A DNA stretch of 6,414 bases from an uncultured Intrasporangium sp. (GTDB lineage: Bacteria > Actinomycetota > Actinomycetes > Actinomycetales > Dermatophilaceae). The position numbers were made by a program, and so were the translations under genes. The stretch covers positions 1 to 6,414 of the forward strand of contig CALMNV010000285.1 in assembly GCA_937873285.1 (NCBI GenBank). Reading direction: 5' to 3'. Shown one piece after another: positions 4,835-6,414 of the stretch (positions within the stretch are counted from its first letter, which is position 1; each line of letters opens with the position of its first letter). A model generated the notes under the pieces. That model was given only the letters and a program-made list of their open reading frames with translations. It was not told where the DNA came from and searched no databases.

Positions 4835-6100
4835 TCACCTCGAGCCGCGGACCGGCCCATCGAGCCGGGCGCGCTCGTCGCGCACCCAGAGGTCGAGCAG
4901 GCCACGGAAGTGCGCGAGGAACATGTCGTGCTCGGGCGCCGGGTAGGAGGAGCGCACGGTGGCCTCGAGCATGGTCTCGAAGGCCGGCGAGTCCACCCAG
5001 TCCAGCACCACCCGGTCCATGTGCGGCAGGTGCTGGTCGCACCAGTCCCAGTAGCGCTCGGTCTCGAAGTGCTCGTCGGCGATGGCGAGGTAGGCGTCGA
5101 GCTTGGCCTCGGCGTCGAGGTCGTCACGGTCGGCCACCTCGAAGTAACGATGCAGCTCGAGGTCGACGCGCGACCGACGGCCGGTGACGAGCACGTAGGC
5201 CGACCACCGCAGCAGTGCCTTGATCGCCCAGGGGAAGTAGTAGTGCAGGGACGTGACCGCCACGTCGGGACAGGCGTTGGCATAGTCGATCGGATAGACC
5301 TCGTCGCCTGTGACCAGCATCTCGGCCGAGTTGAACTCCCACCCGAACATCGCGTTGACGATGCGGCTGATCGCGGCCGCCTGCTTGCCGGCGGAGGGGC
5401 TGAGGAAGTCGTGGGACACGGCATACCGGCTGTGCATCGGCTGCTCGGGGCGAAAGTCCATGACCATGGTCTCCGGTCCGATGGACAGGGCACGGGCGAA
5501 CACGTCGTAGTCGACCGTCGCCTGCAGGTGCATGAGCATCTCGCCGGAGGCGTCGTAGGCCCGCTCGAGGGCTCTCTCGTCGTCGACGCGGGACACTCCG
5601 CGCCAGCCGCCGCCGTCGAACGGCTTCATGTAGAGCGGGTAGCCCAGCTCGCCGGCGATCGCCTTGAGGTCGAAGGGCTGGTTGTACTTCGCCGCGGTGT
5701 AGGCCCACCGGACGTTGTCGACGGGATGCTTGTACGGCACGAGCACCGTGTCGGGGACCTTGAGGCCGAGACGCATCAGCGCACAGTAGGCGCTGTGCTT
5801 CTCCATGGACTGGAAGGTGAACGGGGAGTTGAGCAGGTAGGTGTCGTCCATCAGGGCGGCCTTCTTCAGCCACTCGCGCGGGTGGTAGTACCAGTGCGCG
5901 AGGCGGTCGATGACGAGCTCGGTGCGCACCGGCTGGCGCAGGTTGAACGGCTCGATGCTCAGCCGCTCGCTGCGCAGCTCGTGGACGATGCCCTTGTCGT
6001 CGGTGATTGGGCCGACCAGCTGGAGCAGCTGCTCGAACGCCGTGGGCCAGTCCTCCTCAGCGCCGAGCAGCAGCCCGATGAGGTGCTCCCTCTTCGCCAC
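4835..6100 (-). CDS. ATP-grasp superfamily enzyme, substrate unknown
   Basis: A 421-residue soluble protein with an ATP-grasp core, i.e. predicted to activate a carboxylate with ATP and join it to an amine or thiol. The pre-core contains SMEKHSAYCALMRLGLKVPD (98-117), the start of the usual lid subdomain. GYPLYMKPFDGGGWRGVSRV (153-172) carries the ATP-binding lysine (probably Lys159) and a glycine-rich loop. EVYPIDYANACPDVA (267-281) corresponds to the metal-binding strand, with Asp272 and Asn275 as likely ligands. A helical, acidic C-terminal extension (about 320-415), rich in aromatic residues, is not part of the standard fold. The GTG at 6100 is fixed by a perfect AAGGAGG 5 nt upstream; residues upstream of it would come from the repeat region. 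I cannot name the substrate. It resembles conserved actinobacterial proteins annotated only as ATP-grasp, and has no partner ligase or peptide gene in this window. Confidence 0.85.
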   Translation of the reverse strand: MAKREHLIGLLLGAEEDWPTAFEQLLQLVGPITDDKGIVHELRSERLSIEPFNLRQPVRTELVIDRLAHWYYHPREWLKKAALMDDTYLLNSPFTFQSMEKHSAYCALMRLGLKVPDTVLVPYKHPVDNVRWAYTAAKYNQPFDLKAIAGELGYPLYMKPFDGGGWRGVSRVDDERALERAYDASGEMLMHLQATVDYDVFARALSIGPETMVMDFRPEQPMHSRYAVSHDFLSPSAGKQAAAISRIVNAMFGWEFNSAEMLVTGDEVYPIDYANACPDVAVTSLHYYFPWAIKALLRWSAYVLVTGRRSRVDLELHRYFEVADRDDLDAEAKLDAYLAIADEHFETERYWDWCDQHLPHMDRVVLDWVDSPAFETMLEATVRSSYPAPEHDMFLAHFRGLLDLWVRDERARLDGPVRGSR

Positions 6101-6105
6101 GGTTG

Positions 6106-6112
6106 CCTCCTT
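6106..6112 (-). promoter_or_regulatory. Strong Shine-Dalgarno of the ATP-grasp gene
   Basis: On the minus strand AAGGAGG lies 5 nt before the GTG at 6100. It is by far the best ribosome site in the window. It settles the start against the frame that stays open upstream to the right edge region. Confidence 0.85.
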
Positions 6113-6143
6113 GCCGCACCGACGCCGCTCGCCGGTCAGCCAG

Positions 6144-6172
6144 ATCCTTGCAGCCGGAGACTGCCTTGTCGC
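6144..6172 (-). promoter_or_regulatory. Possible promoter of the ATP-grasp gene
   Basis: On the minus strand GCGACA (6167-6172), a 17-bp spacer and AAGGAT (6144-6149) sit about 45 bp before the GTG. Spacing is ideal but both hexamers match the consensus only partly, so this is a weak prediction. Confidence 0.25.
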
Positions 6173-6249
6173 GCCGTTGACTCGCCCGGGCTGCTCTGCG
6201 CAGGGCTCGATCGGGGCAGGTGCAGGGGCCCGGCAGATCGTCGCGTCAT

Positions 6250-6390
6250 CCGGGACGCCCGGCCCGCCCGCCGCGGCGCGCGGAACTGACCACTCGACGA
6301 AGGGTTCGGACGCCCCGGGACACCCGGCCCGCCCGCCGCGGCGCGCGGAACTGACCACTCGACGAAGGGTTCGGACGCCCCGGGACACCC
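6250..6390. repeat. 65-bp tandem direct repeat, about 2.2 copies
   Basis: Bases 6251-6315 and 6316-6380 are identical except at one position (G at 6257, A at 6322). A third partial copy matches for 10 bases (6381-6390) before the sequence diverges. Each unit carries a GC-rich block and the motif CGGAACTGACCACTCGAC. It starts about 150 bp upstream of the ATP-grasp gene. The near-perfect identity points to recent duplication. Confidence 0.9.
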
Positions 6391-6413
6391 CTTGGTCGAG
6401 TGGTCAGTTCCGC
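6345..6413. repeat. Long imperfect palindrome (25-bp arms, 19-nt loop) at the window's right edge
   Basis: The left arm, 6345-6369, pairs with the right arm, 6389-6413. There are 19 perfect pairs (starting GCGGAACTGACCACTCGAC), one mismatch (6364/6394) and 5 more pairs, closing a 19-nt loop. The left arm belongs to the second 65-bp repeat unit; the first unit has the same arm at 6280-6298, so the right arm could pair with either. It may act as a terminator for a gene beyond the edge, or be a dispersed palindromic (REP/MITE-like) element. The sequence ends one base after the arm, so its full extent is unknown. Confidence 0.85.
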
Positions 6414-6414
6414 A

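Noticed and set aside
4046..6289. A 747-codon open frame on the plus strand spanning the DUF1345 gene and the reverse of the ATP-grasp gene
   Set aside because: Its translation is rich in Arg/Pro, then Val/Glu/His, with no domain. It is antisense to a clear ATP-grasp gene with a perfect Shine-Dalgarno and out of frame with DUF1345. Long spurious frames are expected in very GC-rich DNA.
6101..6388. Upstream extension of the ATP-grasp frame into the repeat region
   Set aside because: The extra residues are translated from the 65-bp repeats and lack any start signal, while AAGGAGG 5 nt before the GTG at 6100 fixes the start.
6250..6414. CRISPR array or transposon end
   Set aside because: The repeats are directly adjacent with no unique spacers, so it is not CRISPR. 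No transposase reading frame or target-site duplication is visible in the window, so an IS end cannot be supported.

Overview
This is a chromosomal stretch from a high-GC Gram-positive bacterium (Actinomycetota). The support is very high G+C, strong GC bias at third codon positions, GTG and probable TTG starts, promoters that look leaderless, and families typical of actinobacteria (DUF3516 helicase, DUF1206, DUF1345). Within the actinobacteria, a member of the Micrococcales such as the Intrasporangiaceae is my impression only. I see no rRNA, tRNA, CRISPR array, transposase, integrase, phage gene or toxin-antitoxin pair.

Layout from left to right. (1) The C-terminal end of a DUF3516-type DEAD/DEAH-box helicase enters from the left edge on the plus strand. 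(2) A 400-base gap follows, with a 9-bp mini-repeat and two perfect stem-loops. (3) A plus-strand six-helix DUF1206 membrane protein comes next. Its 3' end overlaps by 37 bp the 3' end of (4) a minus-strand three-gene operon: diacylglycerol/lipid kinase, then two PAP2-type lipid phosphatases. The reading frames overlap by 8 and 4 nt. (5) A 103-bp divergent promoter region separates the lipid kinase from (6) a plus-strand DUF1345 membrane protein. Both starts have a TANNNT -10 box 6-7 nt upstream and no Shine-Dalgarno sequence, the pattern of leaderless mRNAs. (7) DUF1345 meets (8) a minus-strand ATP-grasp enzyme of unknown substrate. A compact stem-loop between them probably terminates both. 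(9) The right edge carries a 65-bp tandem duplication followed by an inverted copy of part of the unit, giving a long imperfect palindrome of 25-bp arms.

Functionally, the clearest theme is membrane lipid phosphate chemistry. A lipid kinase is co-translated with two lipid phosphatases and flanked by two multi-spanning proteins of unknown function. The kinase and phosphatases could run opposing reactions (diacylglycerol to and from phosphatidic acid) or act on different lipids such as polyprenyl phosphates; sequence alone cannot decide.

This is mostly an ordinary core-like region and I do not see a convincing new system. The items most worth a second look are the palindromic repeat at the right edge, an over-represented GTATGCC/GGCATAC heptamer, the paired leaderless promoters, the orphan ATP-grasp enzyme, and the second PAP2 protein, which lacks the usual motif-1 lysine.
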